64,000 nt of DNA from Marinirhabdus sp050859505 (GCF_050859505.1 NZ_CP193934.1:3038001-3102000), one strand, 5' to 3'; numbered from the stretch's first letter, positions 33,138 through 43,194 are shown. Numbers and translations are program-made. Notes: generated by a model from the sequence alone, not told the origin.

Positions 33138-35096
33138 CTATATTTTTGTCAAGGCTTTGTCTTTAGAAATATCCAATGCCTCAAAGCTGGAGTTCTCGCT
33201 TTTATATTCTGGCACCATTTCCTTAAGGAGTTTTACTACTTTAGTATCTTCATGCTGGGTTGCTGAACGAATAATATGCTCGGCTTTTTCCTTAATTTCT
33301 TTGAAAGATCCTGCCTTATCACTAGAAATCATAATTTTTGGATGATGAGTTGGTAATACCGTGGATGTGTCGTTTAACAACTCTTCGTACAATTTTTCTC
33401 CAGGTCTTAATCCTGTAATTTTTATATCTATATCCTGATAGGGTTCTAAACCAGAAAGTTTAATCATACGCTCTGCCAAGTCAATAATTTTCACAGGATC
33501 TCCCATGTCAAATACATAAATCTCTCCTCCTTTCCCCATCGTGCCAGCTTGCATCACCAATTGGCAGGCTTCCGGAATAGTCATAAAATATCGGATAATA
33601 TCTTTGTGTGTCACTGTAACAGGACCGCCTTGTGCAATTTGCTTTTTAAAATGCGGAATTACAGATCCGCTAGAACCTAGTACATTTCCAAATCTAGTAG
33701 TTATAAACTTAGTCGTTACCTTGTCCTCATTTTGCAAAGCTTGTACATACATTTCGGCAGCTCGTTTGGAAGCCCCCATCACGTTAGTAGGGTTCACAGC
33801 TTTATCTGTAGAAACCATTACAAATCGCTCTACTTGGTGTTGTAAACATTGAAGACATAAATTAACGGTCCCTAATAGGTTTACATAAATGGCTTCATGT
33901 GGATTCCGTTCAATAAGAGGAACGTGTTTGTAGGCTGCAGCGTGATATATTAAATTAATATGATACTTATTAAACATAAGCTCTAGTCTGTACATATTAC
34001 TTATATCGGCAAGCTCTGTTATAAAATTGAAATTTGGATGGTTTAATCTCAGATATAATTCTAATTCGTGAAGGGCAGATTCGGCCTGGTCTAAGATTAT
34101 TACCAGTTCGGTATTGTATTGCGCCAATTGTTTTACAATTTCACTCCCAATAGAACCAGCTCCACCAGTAACCATAACGGTTTTACCTTCTAAATCTTTT
34201 TTTAATAGTGCATCATTTACCGAAATAGGCGATCGTTCTAAGAGATCTTCAATTTCAAGCGGCTTTATTTGATTCTGTATATCTTCTTTATTTTTCCAGG
34301 TTTGCAGATTGGGAACATTTAAAATTTCTACACCAGCGAGCAAACAACTTTCAACAATTTCATTTTTTTCTTTTCCAGAAAATGAATCACTCATGAGCAA
34401 AACGGCCTGTGCTTCGATATTCTGTAGGGTTTCGGCCAGGTTACGAACCGAAAAAACAGGTTTCCCTAAAATTTTATACTTTTTTGAAATTTTATTCTGT
34501 GTTAAAAATCCAACCAATGTATAAGGTAAAGAGGATTCCGTTAAAATGGATGAACCTAAAGAGATGCTTTGATCGTCCACTCCAATGATAGCAATTTTCT
34601 TTTTGTCTTCAGTTGTAGTAACATTTTTTAGAAAGGTATAACTTTCCTTTACTGAAATTCTGAAAAGCAATAAAAATGTAAAAGACGCAAACATATATAA
34701 CAACAATGAGGTTGTTAAAAATATTTTTTGCCCTTGAATAAATTCGAATATAAAATTAAATAGCAAGATAGTCACAATCGTCGCAACAGTTGTAAATGCA
34801 AGCTTAATAATGTCTATAAATGTAGAATGCCTAATAATACCTGAGTAACTTTTAAATATGAAGAAAAATAAAAGATTTACAAGTAAAACTATAATCCCTT
34901 GCAAGGGTGCGGAAATCACATTGTGGAAATAGATTGTACTGCCTTTCAGTATAAAATAAGTAGCCAGCATAGCAAGACTACATAAAAATATATCCAACAA
35001 AACAACGATCCATCTTGGAAGGTATCGCTGGTCCATTAGAAGCAACTTATTGTCGCCCGTATATAATTTATTTAAAAATTTTGATGAAGATTTCAA
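33138..35096 (-). CDS. PglF/FlaA1-like membrane nucleotide-sugar 4,6-dehydratase
   Basis: Membrane-anchored short-chain dehydrogenase of 652 residues. Four N-terminal helices (about 30-145), a first Rossmann-like CoA-binding domain (about 165-270), then the catalytic domain with NAD motif GGAGSIG (311-317), AAAYKHVPL, STDKAVNPTNVMGASKR and TRFGNVLGSSGSVIPHF. This is the PglF/WbpM/CapD family acting on UDP-GlcNAc. It is followed in the cluster by Wza and preceded by PglE-, PglD- and PglC-like genes, which favours the first step of UDP-di-N-acetylbacillosamine synthesis. Alternative: UDP-FucNAc precursor formation. Confidence 0.9.
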   Translation of the reverse strand: MKSSSKFLNKLYTGDNKLLLMDQRYLPRWIVVLLDIFLCSLAMLATYFILKGSTIYFHNVISAPLQGIIVLLVNLLFFFIFKSYSGIIRHSTFIDIIKLAFTTVATIVTILLFNFIFEFIQGQKIFLTTSLLLYMFASFTFLLLFRISVKESYTFLKNVTTTEDKKKIAIIGVDDQSISLGSSILTESSLPYTLVGFLTQNKISKKYKILGKPVFSVRNLAETLQNIEAQAVLLMSDSFSGKEKNEIVESCLLAGVEILNVPNLQTWKNKEDIQNQIKPLEIEDLLERSPISVNDALLKKDLEGKTVMVTGGAGSIGSEIVKQLAQYNTELVIILDQAESALHELELYLRLNHPNFNFITELADISNMYRLELMFNKYHINLIYHAAAYKHVPLIERNPHEAIYVNLLGTVNLCLQCLQHQVERFVMVSTDKAVNPTNVMGASKRAAEMYVQALQNEDKVTTKFITTRFGNVLGSSGSVIPHFKKQIAQGGPVTVTHKDIIRYFMTIPEACQLVMQAGTMGKGGEIYVFDMGDPVKIIDLAERMIKLSGLEPYQDIDIKITGLRPGEKLYEELLNDTSTVLPTHHPKIMISSDKAGSFKEIKEKAEHIIRSATQHEDTKVVKLLKEMVPEYKSENSSFEALDISKDKALTKI

Positions 35097-35131
35097 GTAG
35101 GGGAATTTTGATGGTAAATATACAAAAACAT

Positions 35132-36262
35132 CTATACGAAAGGATTTAAAGACTTCATAATTCTCTGTTTTTCAGTATCTGACAAATTTGAACCCGAAGG
35201 TAGACAGAGTCCAATATTGAATAAGGTTTCAGCTACAGTGTTACCATAATACGGTGCCTCAGTAAATATGGGCTGTAAATGCATAGGTTTCCATAAGGGT
35301 CTGGATTCTATGTTGTCTTCGGCTAGAGCAAGTCTCACTTCTTCTGAAGTATATCCCGTCTTATCAGAATCTACCGTAATACAAGTCAACCAATGGTTTG
35401 AAACATAGTCATTGTTAGGTTCTTTAAAAACAGTAACTCCTTCAGTTGTTGCAAACAAATCGCTATACAACTGATGCATTTCTCTACGTAAGGAAACGTG
35501 TGTATCCAGCACCTCCATTTGCCCACATCCAATTCCTGCGCAAATATTACTAAGCCTGTAATTGTATCCAATTTGGCTGTGTTGGTAATGTGGCGCTTCA
35601 TCCCTAGCCTGTGTTGCCAGAAAAATAGCTTTCTCTTTAACCTGAAGTGAATTTGAAACCAACGCTCCTCCACCCGACGTGGTGATGATTTTGTTCCCGT
35701 TAAAACTCAGGATACCAAGAGTTCCAAAGGTTCCACATTTTTGACCTTTGTAACTACTTCCCAAGGCTTCGGCACTGTCTTCTACGATCGGAATTTCATA
35801 TTTTTGTGCTATCGCAGTAATTGCTTCAATTTTGCAAGGCATCCCATAAAGATGTACTGCTACAATTGCTTTTGGTTTTTTTCCTTTAGCAATTCGGTCT
35901 TTAATGGCGGTTTCTAGATGAATAGGACACATATTCCATGTTTCTAGCTCGCTATCAATAAAAACTGGAGTCGCTCCCTGATACACGATAGGGTTTGCAG
36001 ACGCCGAAAAGGTAAATGTTTGGCACAGCACTTCATCCCCTTGGGAAACACCTAATAAAATAAGGGCTAAGTGAATGGCCGAGGTGCCCGAACTTAGTGC
36101 CGCAACATAATTCGTATTACCCAAATAATTTTCAATACGGGTTTCAAACTCTGTTACATTGGGTCCTAAGGGTGCTATCCAATTAGTTTCAAATGCTTTG
36201 GAAACAAAGTCCTGTTCGGTTCCTCCCATGTGTGGGGAGGAAAGGTATATTTTAGGGTTCAT
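35132..36262 (-). CDS. PglE-like DegT/DnrJ/EryC1/StrS aminotransferase
   Basis: PLP-dependent sugar aminotransferase of 376 residues. PLP lysine K191 lies in SFNGNKIITTSGGGALV. Other motifs are LSSGTSAIHLAL near residue 60 and EDSAEALGSSYKGQKCG. With the PglF-like dehydratase next to it, the likely substrate is the UDP-4-keto-6-deoxy sugar, giving UDP-4-amino-4,6-dideoxy-GlcNAc. It sits one base before the start of the PglD-like acetyltransferase's stop region, in tight tandem. It is also the only aminotransferase in the cluster. Confidence 0.9.
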   Translation of the reverse strand: MNPKIYLSSPHMGGTEQDFVSKAFETNWIAPLGPNVTEFETRIENYLGNTNYVAALSSGTSAIHLALILLGVSQGDEVLCQTFTFSASANPIVYQGATPVFIDSELETWNMCPIHLETAIKDRIAKGKKPKAIVAVHLYGMPCKIEAITAIAQKYEIPIVEDSAEALGSSYKGQKCGTFGTLGILSFNGNKIITTSGGGALVSNSLQVKEKAIFLATQARDEAPHYQHSQIGYNYRLSNICAGIGCGQMEVLDTHVSLRREMHQLYSDLFATTEGVTVFKEPNNDYVSNHWLTCITVDSDKTGYTSEEVRLALAEDNIESRPLWKPMHLQPIFTEAPYYGNTVAETLFNIGLCLPSGSNLSDTEKQRIMKSLNPFV

Positions 36263-36263
36263 T

Positions 36264-36866
36264 TTATGTGTTTATTATTTTGGCTGGATTGCCAACCACG
36301 ATTGCCCCGTCGGGAATATTTTTAGTAACTACCGCACCTGCACCTATCGTCACCCATTTGCCAATGGTAATTTCTGGTAAGATGATGCTACCAGCTCCTA
36401 CTAGGGTTCCTTCTCCAACGATACAGCCACCAGAAATAGCAGCATTTATAGCAATGTGGCAGTAGTTACCAACAATGGTGTTATGCGAAACCGTTGCATT
36501 GTTATTAACGATTGTAAAATCCCCTATGGTAACAGCTGCATCTACCACAGCATTTGGTAATAATTGAACGCCTTTACCAATAATAGCAGATGGATACACC
36601 ACAGCAGTTGTATGGATAAAAGTAGGACACTTTACCGTCAAACTTTCAGCAATTTTTTTTCTAATCGTATTATTCCCTATAGCGATGGCTGCTGCATTAG
36701 TAATATGAGCATCATCGTTCCTCTTTTCCACAGGGACTCCTAACACTTCTTTTTCTGAGGGGTTTTTATCTAATATAACAATAGGTTTGTATTCTTCGTT
36801 CGCCAAAATAAGCGCAACAAGTGCATAACAATGGCCTCCGCCTCCAAATATGGTGATTCCCTTCAT
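36264..36866 (-). CDS. PglD/NeuD-like sugar O/N-acetyltransferase
   Basis: Left-handed beta-helix acyltransferase of 200 residues. N-terminal Rossmann-like domain (GITIFGGGGHCYALVALI, about 1-75), then hexapeptide repeats (about 85-195). The presumed catalytic histidine is in NATVSHNTIVG. In the PglFED pathway it acetylates the C4 amine to make UDP-di-N-acetylbacillosamine. It overlaps the PglC-like gene by 4 bp. NeuD-type O-acetylation is the alternative reading. Confidence 0.85.
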   Translation of the reverse strand: MKGITIFGGGGHCYALVALILANEEYKPIVILDKNPSEKEVLGVPVEKRNDDAHITNAAAIAIGNNTIRKKIAESLTVKCPTFIHTTAVVYPSAIIGKGVQLLPNAVVDAAVTIGDFTIVNNNATVSHNTIVGNYCHIAINAAISGGCIVGEGTLVGAGSIILPEITIGKWVTIGAGAVVTKNIPDGAIVVGNPAKIINT

Positions 36867-37471
36867 ATATCATTTCCTTTAAAAGGTTGAACAGTGACTG
36901 ACGTATCGCTGTTTACATCGCTTCGAATGATCACCTTTTGCACCGTTTTTAACAATATTTTAAAATCGAGTGCAAAGCTAATTCTTTCCACATAGAATAT
37001 ATCCAATTCAAACTTTTTTTGCCAAGAAACAGCGTTTCTTCCATTAACTTGTGCCCAACCTGTGATTCCAGGTTTTACAAGATGTCTTTCTTTCTGTTTT
37101 GTAGAATATAAGGGCAGGTATGCGGGCAATAAGGGCCTTGGCCCTACCATACTCATATCGCCTTTTATTACATTCAACAATTGAGGGATTTCATCCAATG
37201 ATGTAGAGCGTACAAATTTCCCAAAACCTGATAACCGTTGGTGGTCGGGAAGTAAATTTCCAGCTTGGTCTTTGGTATTACTCATTGTTCTAAACTTGAT
37301 AATATAAAAAATACGTTCATCTTTTCCAGGACGGCGTTGCGTAAAAAACGGATTACCTTTGAGCGCAATAAATAGTACGACCATAGTAACAAAAAATAGC
37401 GGCAACAACAGCATAAACACAATAATTGCAACGACAAAGTCTAAAAAAGGTTTTATAAATTTTTTATACAC
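36863..37471 (-). CDS. PglC-like initiating sugar-1-phosphate transferase
   Basis: Monotopic phosphoglycosyl transferase of 202 residues that moves a sugar-1-phosphate onto undecaprenyl phosphate. One N-terminal re-entrant hydrophobic segment (about 9-33), then the core KGNPFFTQRRPGKDERIFYIIKFRTM, the catalytic DE pair in TSLDEIPQLLNVIKGDMSMVGPRPLL, and KPGITGWAQVNGRN. The small PglC-type size without four N-terminal helices fits diNAcBac-phosphate as substrate. It likely starts the repeat unit of the polysaccharide. Confidence 0.93.
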   Translation of the reverse strand: MYKKFIKPFLDFVVAIIVFMLLLPLFFVTMVVLFIALKGNPFFTQRRPGKDERIFYIIKFRTMSNTKDQAGNLLPDHQRLSGFGKFVRSTSLDEIPQLLNVIKGDMSMVGPRPLLPAYLPLYSTKQKERHLVKPGITGWAQVNGRNAVSWQKKFELDIFYVERISFALDFKILLKTVQKVIIRSDVNSDTSVTVQPFKGNDI

Positions 37472-37480
37472 GCTACAAAT

Positions 37481-38641
37481 TTATGTGTTGGTTTCAAGAG
37501 TTTCGTATTCTTCAAGCAGCAATTGCCAAATTTCTTTTCGTTCATAACGCTTTGTTATAATACTCCGAGCATTTATTTTCATGGTTTCAAAAAGTTTTTG
37601 ATCTGTTAAAACCCTGTGCATACTTTTTGATAGTGAAGTCGTTTCTTTTGCTGAAACTAACAATCCATTTTCTCCATTGGTAATAATTTCATTACAACCA
37701 TTAATATCGGTTACAATTGCCGGTAATCCCATAGCTCCTGCTTGTAATACAACATTGGGGAATCCTTCCCGATAGCTAGGAAATACCAACGCATCACTCG
37801 TTGCGAAAAATAAACGTACATCCTGCTGAAAGCCCACTGCTTTTATTTTTGGATGCTCCTCAATACACTGTTTTGTTTTGGGCAATACGGGATCTAAGGC
37901 ATCTTCAAAAGGGCCCACTAAGAGTAGTGTACAATCTGATTTTAATAACTGAAGCGATACAAAGGCTTCTACCAACTCATTAATTCCTTTATCTTTTACC
38001 AAGCGTCCAACAAAAACAAAAACAAAATCGCTTTCAGGAATGTCCAACTCGTTTTTCTTTTGAAGGATTTGCATTTCAGTAAACTGACCATTCGAAAAAT
38101 AGGTGGTATCTATTCCATTACTACTGCCCTGGCCTATTATTTTCAATTTTGAGAGTTTCGTGAAATTTTCAGATACTATAAAATCTTTTAAGCCCTTTGA
38201 GTTGGGATATACTTTTGTAGCACAGCTGTAGGTTAATTTTTCAACAAAATTAAGGATTGTTCTCTTTAAGCCAGTAGCCTCCATAAGCGGTAGTCCTGCT
38301 ACGGTATGTAATCGATGTGGCACTCGTGCAAAATAGGCTGCCAACATTCCCACAATTCCTGCTTTAGGGGTATGTGAATGCACGATTTCCGGTTTTTCTT
38401 CTTTCAGAAATTTATACAAAGTGTACACGGCCGAAATATCTTTTAGCGGGGTAATTTTACGGGTGAGCTCAATATATTTTGTTCGCACGCCTTCTGCCAT
38501 CCCCAAAGCCTGCAATCGTTCTTTTTCTGCAGAGACGGCAATCACATCGTAGTAATTTTGCATATACGCTAATTGCCCTTCGAGGAGTTTCTCGAGAGAT
38601 AATGGAATGGTTGTAATACGTACTAATTTTGGTTTGGGCAT
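37481..38641 (-). CDS. Glycosyltransferase family 4 (PglA-like position)
   Basis: GT-B retaining glycosyltransferase of 386 residues. N-terminal acceptor part with HSHTPKAGIVGMLAAYFARVPHRLHTVAGLP and C-terminal donor part with VGRLVKDKGINELVEAF, then FPSYREGFPNVVLQAGAMGLPAIVTDINGCNEII, the family's E-x7-E-like nucleotide-sugar site. Being next to the PglC-like gene suggests it adds the second sugar. It overlaps the next upstream glycosyltransferase gene by 19 bp. Confidence 0.88.
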   Translation of the reverse strand: MPKPKLVRITTIPLSLEKLLEGQLAYMQNYYDVIAVSAEKERLQALGMAEGVRTKYIELTRKITPLKDISAVYTLYKFLKEEKPEIVHSHTPKAGIVGMLAAYFARVPHRLHTVAGLPLMEATGLKRTILNFVEKLTYSCATKVYPNSKGLKDFIVSENFTKLSKLKIIGQGSSNGIDTTYFSNGQFTEMQILQKKNELDIPESDFVFVFVGRLVKDKGINELVEAFVSLQLLKSDCTLLLVGPFEDALDPVLPKTKQCIEEHPKIKAVGFQQDVRLFFATSDALVFPSYREGFPNVVLQAGAMGLPAIVTDINGCNEIITNGENGLLVSAKETTSLSKSMHRVLTDQKLFETMKINARSIITKRYERKEIWQLLLEEYETLETNT

Positions 38642-39717
38642 AGTTCGTTGTATAACGCAATGTGAGCCTGCACCATGGATTTTAGTTTAAATTTCTGAAC
38701 TCGTTTGGCTCCGGTAATCACAGTTTCGGTGTAAAGCATTTTATTATTTATGAGCAAATTTATTTTTTCTGCTAGATCTATTTCATCCTTATGATTAAAA
38801 AGAATTCCAGCCCCATGTACCAGATTTTTTAAACCTGTTACACTAGAGGCTACTAAAGGTGTGCCAGACGCCATGGCTTCCAAACTTGAAAGCGAAAGTC
38901 CTTCGTGATTTGAAGAAAGTACAGCAACATCGGCCATTTTAAGTAACCTTGGCACATCGTTACGCATTCCTAAAAATTTAACAGACTGCTCTAAATCCAG
39001 TTCTGAAACCAAGGTTTCTATTTTTTTCCGTTCACCCCCCTCGCCCACAAACAAAACTGTTGTTGGATATTCTAAATACGGAATAGCTCGTACTAGGGTT
39101 GCGGGATCCTTTTGAGGCGTAAAACGTGCCACGTGTATAATAATCGTGTGGTTTTCTGGTATGCTGAAATCACTACGTTGTGTTTTTTCAGCATCTTGAA
39201 ATGAACTCACGTTTACCCCATTATTTATAGTCCTGAACGTATTATGGGTCTTCCCTAAATGTTTCTTTAAAAATAACTTTACCTCTGTAGAAATGGTGAT
39301 TAGTACCTCATACCGAGCGTATATAAATTTATCCGTCCAAGTGTAAAGTACTACATTTCTCCTTTTGTTCGTAGTACTGTGTTCCGTAAACACGAGTTTT
39401 ATTTTTGAGAAGCTTAGAATTTTGGCAATGGCAACAAAATATAGCGCTGGAAATAGATGAACGTGTGCAATGTCATAATTTTTTAGATACCGCATAAGTT
39501 TAAATATAAGTAACGGATTGTAAACGGTGCCATCGCTTATTATATGAATTTTAAAATTTTTATGGTGTCGTAATTCTTTAAGGAAAATATGTTCGCCCCC
39601 TTTTAACAGAAGTAAGTCTGTAGGGACTCCTTTCTTATTTAATTCAGGCACGGCATCATACAACAGCTTCTCTGCTCCGCCAGTGGCCATACTGTTTATG
39701 ATGTGTACTACTTTCAT
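38623..39717 (-). CDS. Glycosyltransferase family 4
   Basis: GT-B glycosyltransferase of 364 residues. The N-terminus MKVVHIINSMATGGAEKLLYD and the C-terminal ARFTPQKDPATLVRAI plus SSNHEGLSLSSLEAMASGTPLVAS are typical. It is similar to the product at 40929-41999 (shared VLHVINSLAAGGAEKL start), so the two probably arose by duplication. Donor and acceptor sugars are unknown. Confidence 0.88.
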   Translation of the reverse strand: MKVVHIINSMATGGAEKLLYDAVPELNKKGVPTDLLLLKGGEHIFLKELRHHKNFKIHIISDGTVYNPLLIFKLMRYLKNYDIAHVHLFPALYFVAIAKILSFSKIKLVFTEHSTTNKRRNVVLYTWTDKFIYARYEVLITISTEVKLFLKKHLGKTHNTFRTINNGVNVSSFQDAEKTQRSDFSIPENHTIIIHVARFTPQKDPATLVRAIPYLEYPTTVLFVGEGGERKKIETLVSELDLEQSVKFLGMRNDVPRLLKMADVAVLSSNHEGLSLSSLEAMASGTPLVASSVTGLKNLVHGAGILFNHKDEIDLAEKINLLINNKMLYTETVITGAKRVQKFKLKSMVQAHIALYNELCPNQN

Positions 39718-39729
39718 ATTAAAGCCAAG

Positions 39730-40917
39730 CTAGTCTTTATTTACAGACGGTGGATTCGGAATTAGGCTTACTTTTTTTTCTGTTTTATAGGAAAATGCCC
39801 ATAAACAGATAAAGAGCAACGCCGGAATAAACATGTTTTTTTGGCGGAGCATGATTCCGAGATTTCCGAGGATAAGTGAGAAACTTATCGCACCCAGGAT
39901 TAGAAAAACAGACAGTGCTTTGAAAAAAGTTTTACTTTTAAAAAATATTTTGAATGGATTGAGCCATAATAATTTTACGGAAAGTCCTAATAGGATAAAA
40001 TTTTCAACCGATGCCAGCATACCTAAAATTCCATTAGCATCAATAAATAAAGGCCGGTAGAGAAATGTAAAAACTTTTAGTGGAAGTGGGTAGCTTGACA
40101 TATCGACACTAGAACCTGTAGAATCTCTACTCAACTTGGTCACTTTATCATCTGAATAGCTAGAAATAGTGTCAAGGTCGAAACTTTCAATCCTAAGATA
40201 CTGCATCAAGCTTTCATATACTAAAGCAAATCCTGCTATCATTACCATAATAAAAAAAGCTTTTTGATATCCCTTTAAATCACCATCCAGTAAATACGCA
40301 AACCCGAAAGCCGCTACAAGGAATGCAGCTATATGCGGGCGAACCAAATAGGCTAATAATAAAGAGAAAACAATCTTTCCCCAATGAATTTTTGATCGGC
40401 TCATTCCATAGAACATAAACATAATACAGAAAAATAATAAGGTGTCCTTACCTACATTACACGTCCAAAAATGCATATTTGGCAAAAACAATAATATAGG
40501 AAAAAGCGGTATTTTAAATATATTGGTGTTATACTTAATACGCTCTTTAAATATTACGTACAGATAAACAAAGCCAAGATATCCTACAAGCGCATACATT
40601 AATGAGCCTGTTAAAAATGAAAGCTGCATAATGGCACTAGGAATATAATTTAAGGCATACATAAAATAGGTCCCGAAACCTAATTGTATGTAATCCCATA
40701 ACCCAGTGTCTACTTGCTCTTTTACAGTAAACCAATAATTTTTTGCATCACCACTATTTACATTTACATAGAAGTAATAGATGACTGCAAAAATTAAATG
40801 ATATATCCACAATAAGTTTAGCGTCTTCCTATCGAAAGAAGATAAGGTTTCTTTAAAAAGATTTTTACACCGGAAACCTAATAACAAAACTACTATGATG
40901 ACACCTACGTCTAACAT
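39730..40917 (-). CDS. Multi-pass membrane protein, candidate Wzy-type polymerase
   Basis: Hydrophobic protein of 395 residues with about 9-10 predicted helices and a large loop around residues 240-285 (RIESFDLDTISSYSDDKVTKLSRDSTGSS). It contains FLPNMHFWTCNVGKDTLLFF, a pattern I associate with EpsG/Wzy-like proteins in flavobacterial capsule loci. As the cluster has a flippase and Wzc/Wza but no other polymerase candidate, it is the best candidate for Wzy. Sequence families of Wzy are very variable, so this is inferred from position and topology. Confidence 0.6.
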   Translation of the reverse strand: MLDVGVIIVVLLLGFRCKNLFKETLSSFDRKTLNLLWIYHLIFAVIYYFYVNVNSGDAKNYWFTVKEQVDTGLWDYIQLGFGTYFMYALNYIPSAIMQLSFLTGSLMYALVGYLGFVYLYVIFKERIKYNTNIFKIPLFPILLFLPNMHFWTCNVGKDTLLFFCIMFMFYGMSRSKIHWGKIVFSLLLAYLVRPHIAAFLVAAFGFAYLLDGDLKGYQKAFFIMVMIAGFALVYESLMQYLRIESFDLDTISSYSDDKVTKLSRDSTGSSVDMSSYPLPLKVFTFLYRPLFIDANGILGMLASVENFILLGLSVKLLWLNPFKIFFKSKTFFKALSVFLILGAISFSLILGNLGIMLRQKNMFIPALLFICLWAFSYKTEKKVSLIPNPPSVNKD

Positions 40918-40928
40918 CCAACTTTTAT

Positions 40929-41999
40929 TTATTCTATATAGATTTTATACAAATCAAGATGCGCAGAAACCGCATTCGTTATATCATATTTTTTCAGTAG
41001 CCTGTTTTGATCTTCTAATATTGATTTTTGCAATCTTGGCTCTTTCTCAATTTCTATAATTCTATTTGCCAATGCAAGCGCATCCTGAATAGGAAAGCGA
41101 TTTTCTTGTATGGAGATGACTTCGTTCAATCCTGAAACATTTGTACCCAATGTAATTAAATTAGACCCCATGTATTCAAGTGCGACAATACCGAACCCTT
41201 CCCAATATGAAGACAATATACCGTATTTTGCTCTTTTAAGAAGCGGAATTACATTTTTTTGAATGCCTAAAAAATGAACACGCCTTTTTAATCCTAGCTT
41301 CTCTACCAACAATTCCACATTTTTTCGCTTGGGACCATCACCAATTAAATATAGTTCGAACGCTTCGGGTAGTTCAATAAGCGCCTTTATAATCGTTTCT
41401 TGGTCTTTTTGAGCTGTAAAGCTACCAACCATAACCAATGGAATCCCAGTAGTATCAATGAGATCTAATTTAGAAGGTTGCGGAGTTTCTGTACTTTTAA
41501 CATTATTTATGTCAAGAAAATTGGAAATTATTTTTTTTGGAACCGAAGTTCCTATCCAATTTTCTAATGATTCTTTTACTCCTTTACTGATACATATTAC
41601 AATAGTAAACCTTGAATACACACACTTCTCTAACAACCAAAATATCGATTTTCTTCTATTGTTATGAGTATTGTGTTCTGTATACACATAGACTTTTGAA
41701 GGATTAAAAATAGAAAGAAACGCCACATAATAAAACGCAGGAAAAAGATGCGTGTGAATAATTTGATTTTCTTTGATAAGTTTATGTAAGACTTTCATCT
41801 TTTTAAAACTGTATAAAGATGCTGTAGGAAAAGAGACAAATTCTATATTTTCACCTAGTTTTTCCTGAAAAATATCATTATTAGAAGATAAACTGAACAA
41901 AGTAACTTTATTTTCTAAAGCCTGAGCAGTTGCAAGTTCTGCTACCAACTTTTCTGCTCCTCCTGCCGCAAGTGAATTTATAACGTGAAGCACTTTCAT
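40929..41999 (-). CDS. Glycosyltransferase family 4
   Basis: GT-B glycosyltransferase of 356 residues. MKVLHVINSLAAGGAEKLVAELA at the start, HTHLFPAFYYVAF in the acceptor half, and VGSFTAQKDQETIIKAL plus SSYWEGFGIVALEYMGSNLITLGT in the donor half. It is the apparent paralogue of the product at 38623-39717. It ends next to the polymerase candidate and begins one base from the upstream glycosyltransferase stop. Confidence 0.88.
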   Translation of the reverse strand: MKVLHVINSLAAGGAEKLVAELATAQALENKVTLFSLSSNNDIFQEKLGENIEFVSFPTASLYSFKKMKVLHKLIKENQIIHTHLFPAFYYVAFLSIFNPSKVYVYTEHNTHNNRRKSIFWLLEKCVYSRFTIVICISKGVKESLENWIGTSVPKKIISNFLDINNVKSTETPQPSKLDLIDTTGIPLVMVGSFTAQKDQETIIKALIELPEAFELYLIGDGPKRKNVELLVEKLGLKRRVHFLGIQKNVIPLLKRAKYGILSSYWEGFGIVALEYMGSNLITLGTNVSGLNEVISIQENRFPIQDALALANRIIEIEKEPRLQKSILEDQNRLLKKYDITNAVSAHLDLYKIYIE

Positions 42000-42000
42000 T

Positions 42001-43194
42001 TCAATACGTACTTTTAGTATTAGAATGATCGAAATTCAACACATTCTTAAATTTTAAAACGTGGGCTTCCATAGTATAAGGAGCAACTACTTGCTTCGTT
42101 TTCGAAGCTCTTTGCAAAGCTTCCCCTTGATTGTTGTGTATTTCAACAAAAGTGTTATATAATTGTGTTTGGTCATATTGAGAAACCTGATAGGCGCAAT
42201 CTTCACTTAAAATTTGATTGAAGGCGTTGTTGTCCCAGGCGACTATAATTTTCTCTGCTGCCATTTGCTCTATTAATGCATTAGAAAGTCCTGCGCCTCC
42301 CAATTTTTCAGAAACATACGTAAGCGCTACACATATATGAATTTCTCGCATAAAATCTGGAAGTTTCTCATTACTCATACCCCCGTGATAGGTAATAGTT
42401 CCATTTTTATGCAATGTTATAACTTCACTTTCATAATTATATGCTTGTCCAACAACGTGAAATACAAACTTTGAAGCGAATTCAGTATTTTTGATATTTT
42501 TCGCAAGATCAAAATAAGCTTCAATGCCTTTCACTTTACTCAATCTACCAATATAGGCTACATGCAAAATATCTGATGGCTGCATACTTGGCATTTGCCA
42601 TTTTTCTATATTCACTGCATTTTTAATCGTGTGTATGGAAAGATTATACTGGGTATAATAATTTTTGGTGTCGTCGCCATTTACAATAATTATATCGGCA
42701 GTCTTTTTTAAATTATTTTTTTCAAAATACTTAACAGTACTCATTCCGAAGGAAGGAATCCTATAAGCTTTTTCTTGCGTAAAAATACTTCGTAACCATA
42801 CAACCCGGGTTGTATTTTGGAACCTTCCAATACGTCTAAGCATCAAAGTTTCTAACATGCCACCTACTGCTATAGCATATGTAGGCGTTTTAAATGAATT
42901 GGTTTTAAGCGTGCGACGCAATAACTTATACATTGCGATAAACTTAGGATATTTAGTGGGAGCAGACTCTAGAATTATTGGAATTACCCGACTTTCTGGG
43001 TTTGAATCAAGCCCGATTAATAACTCAGAGTTATCTGGCTGATCGGAAGTACGAAAACCAAAGAGATGAACTTTAGAAATTCGATTGTCTTTTAAAAGTT
43101 CTGGTAAAAAATTATGCAACCAGGTTTCCCTTCCTCCTTCTTGCTTACCAAAGTTAGATAGCATGACAATGTCTATAACTATTTTTTCTTTCAT
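42001..43194 (-). CDS. Glycosyltransferase family 4
   Basis: GT-B glycosyltransferase of 397 residues, more distant from its neighbours. N-terminal IDIVMLSNFGKQEGGRETWLHNFLPELL, central VNGDDTKNYYTQYNLSIHTIKNAVNIEKW, and donor-site stretch YIGRLSKVKGIEAYFDLA followed by SEKLGGAGLSNALIEQMAAEKIIVAWDN. Transfer specificity cannot be told. It sits between the serine-acetyltransferase-like gene and the paralogous glycosyltransferase. Confidence 0.82.
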   Translation of the reverse strand: MKEKIVIDIVMLSNFGKQEGGRETWLHNFLPELLKDNRISKVHLFGFRTSDQPDNSELLIGLDSNPESRVIPIILESAPTKYPKFIAMYKLLRRTLKTNSFKTPTYAIAVGGMLETLMLRRIGRFQNTTRVVWLRSIFTQEKAYRIPSFGMSTVKYFEKNNLKKTADIIIVNGDDTKNYYTQYNLSIHTIKNAVNIEKWQMPSMQPSDILHVAYIGRLSKVKGIEAYFDLAKNIKNTEFASKFVFHVVGQAYNYESEVITLHKNGTITYHGGMSNEKLPDFMREIHICVALTYVSEKLGGAGLSNALIEQMAAEKIIVAWDNNAFNQILSEDCAYQVSQYDQTQLYNTFVEIHNNQGEALQRASKTKQVVAPYTMEAHVLKFKNVLNFDHSNTKSTY

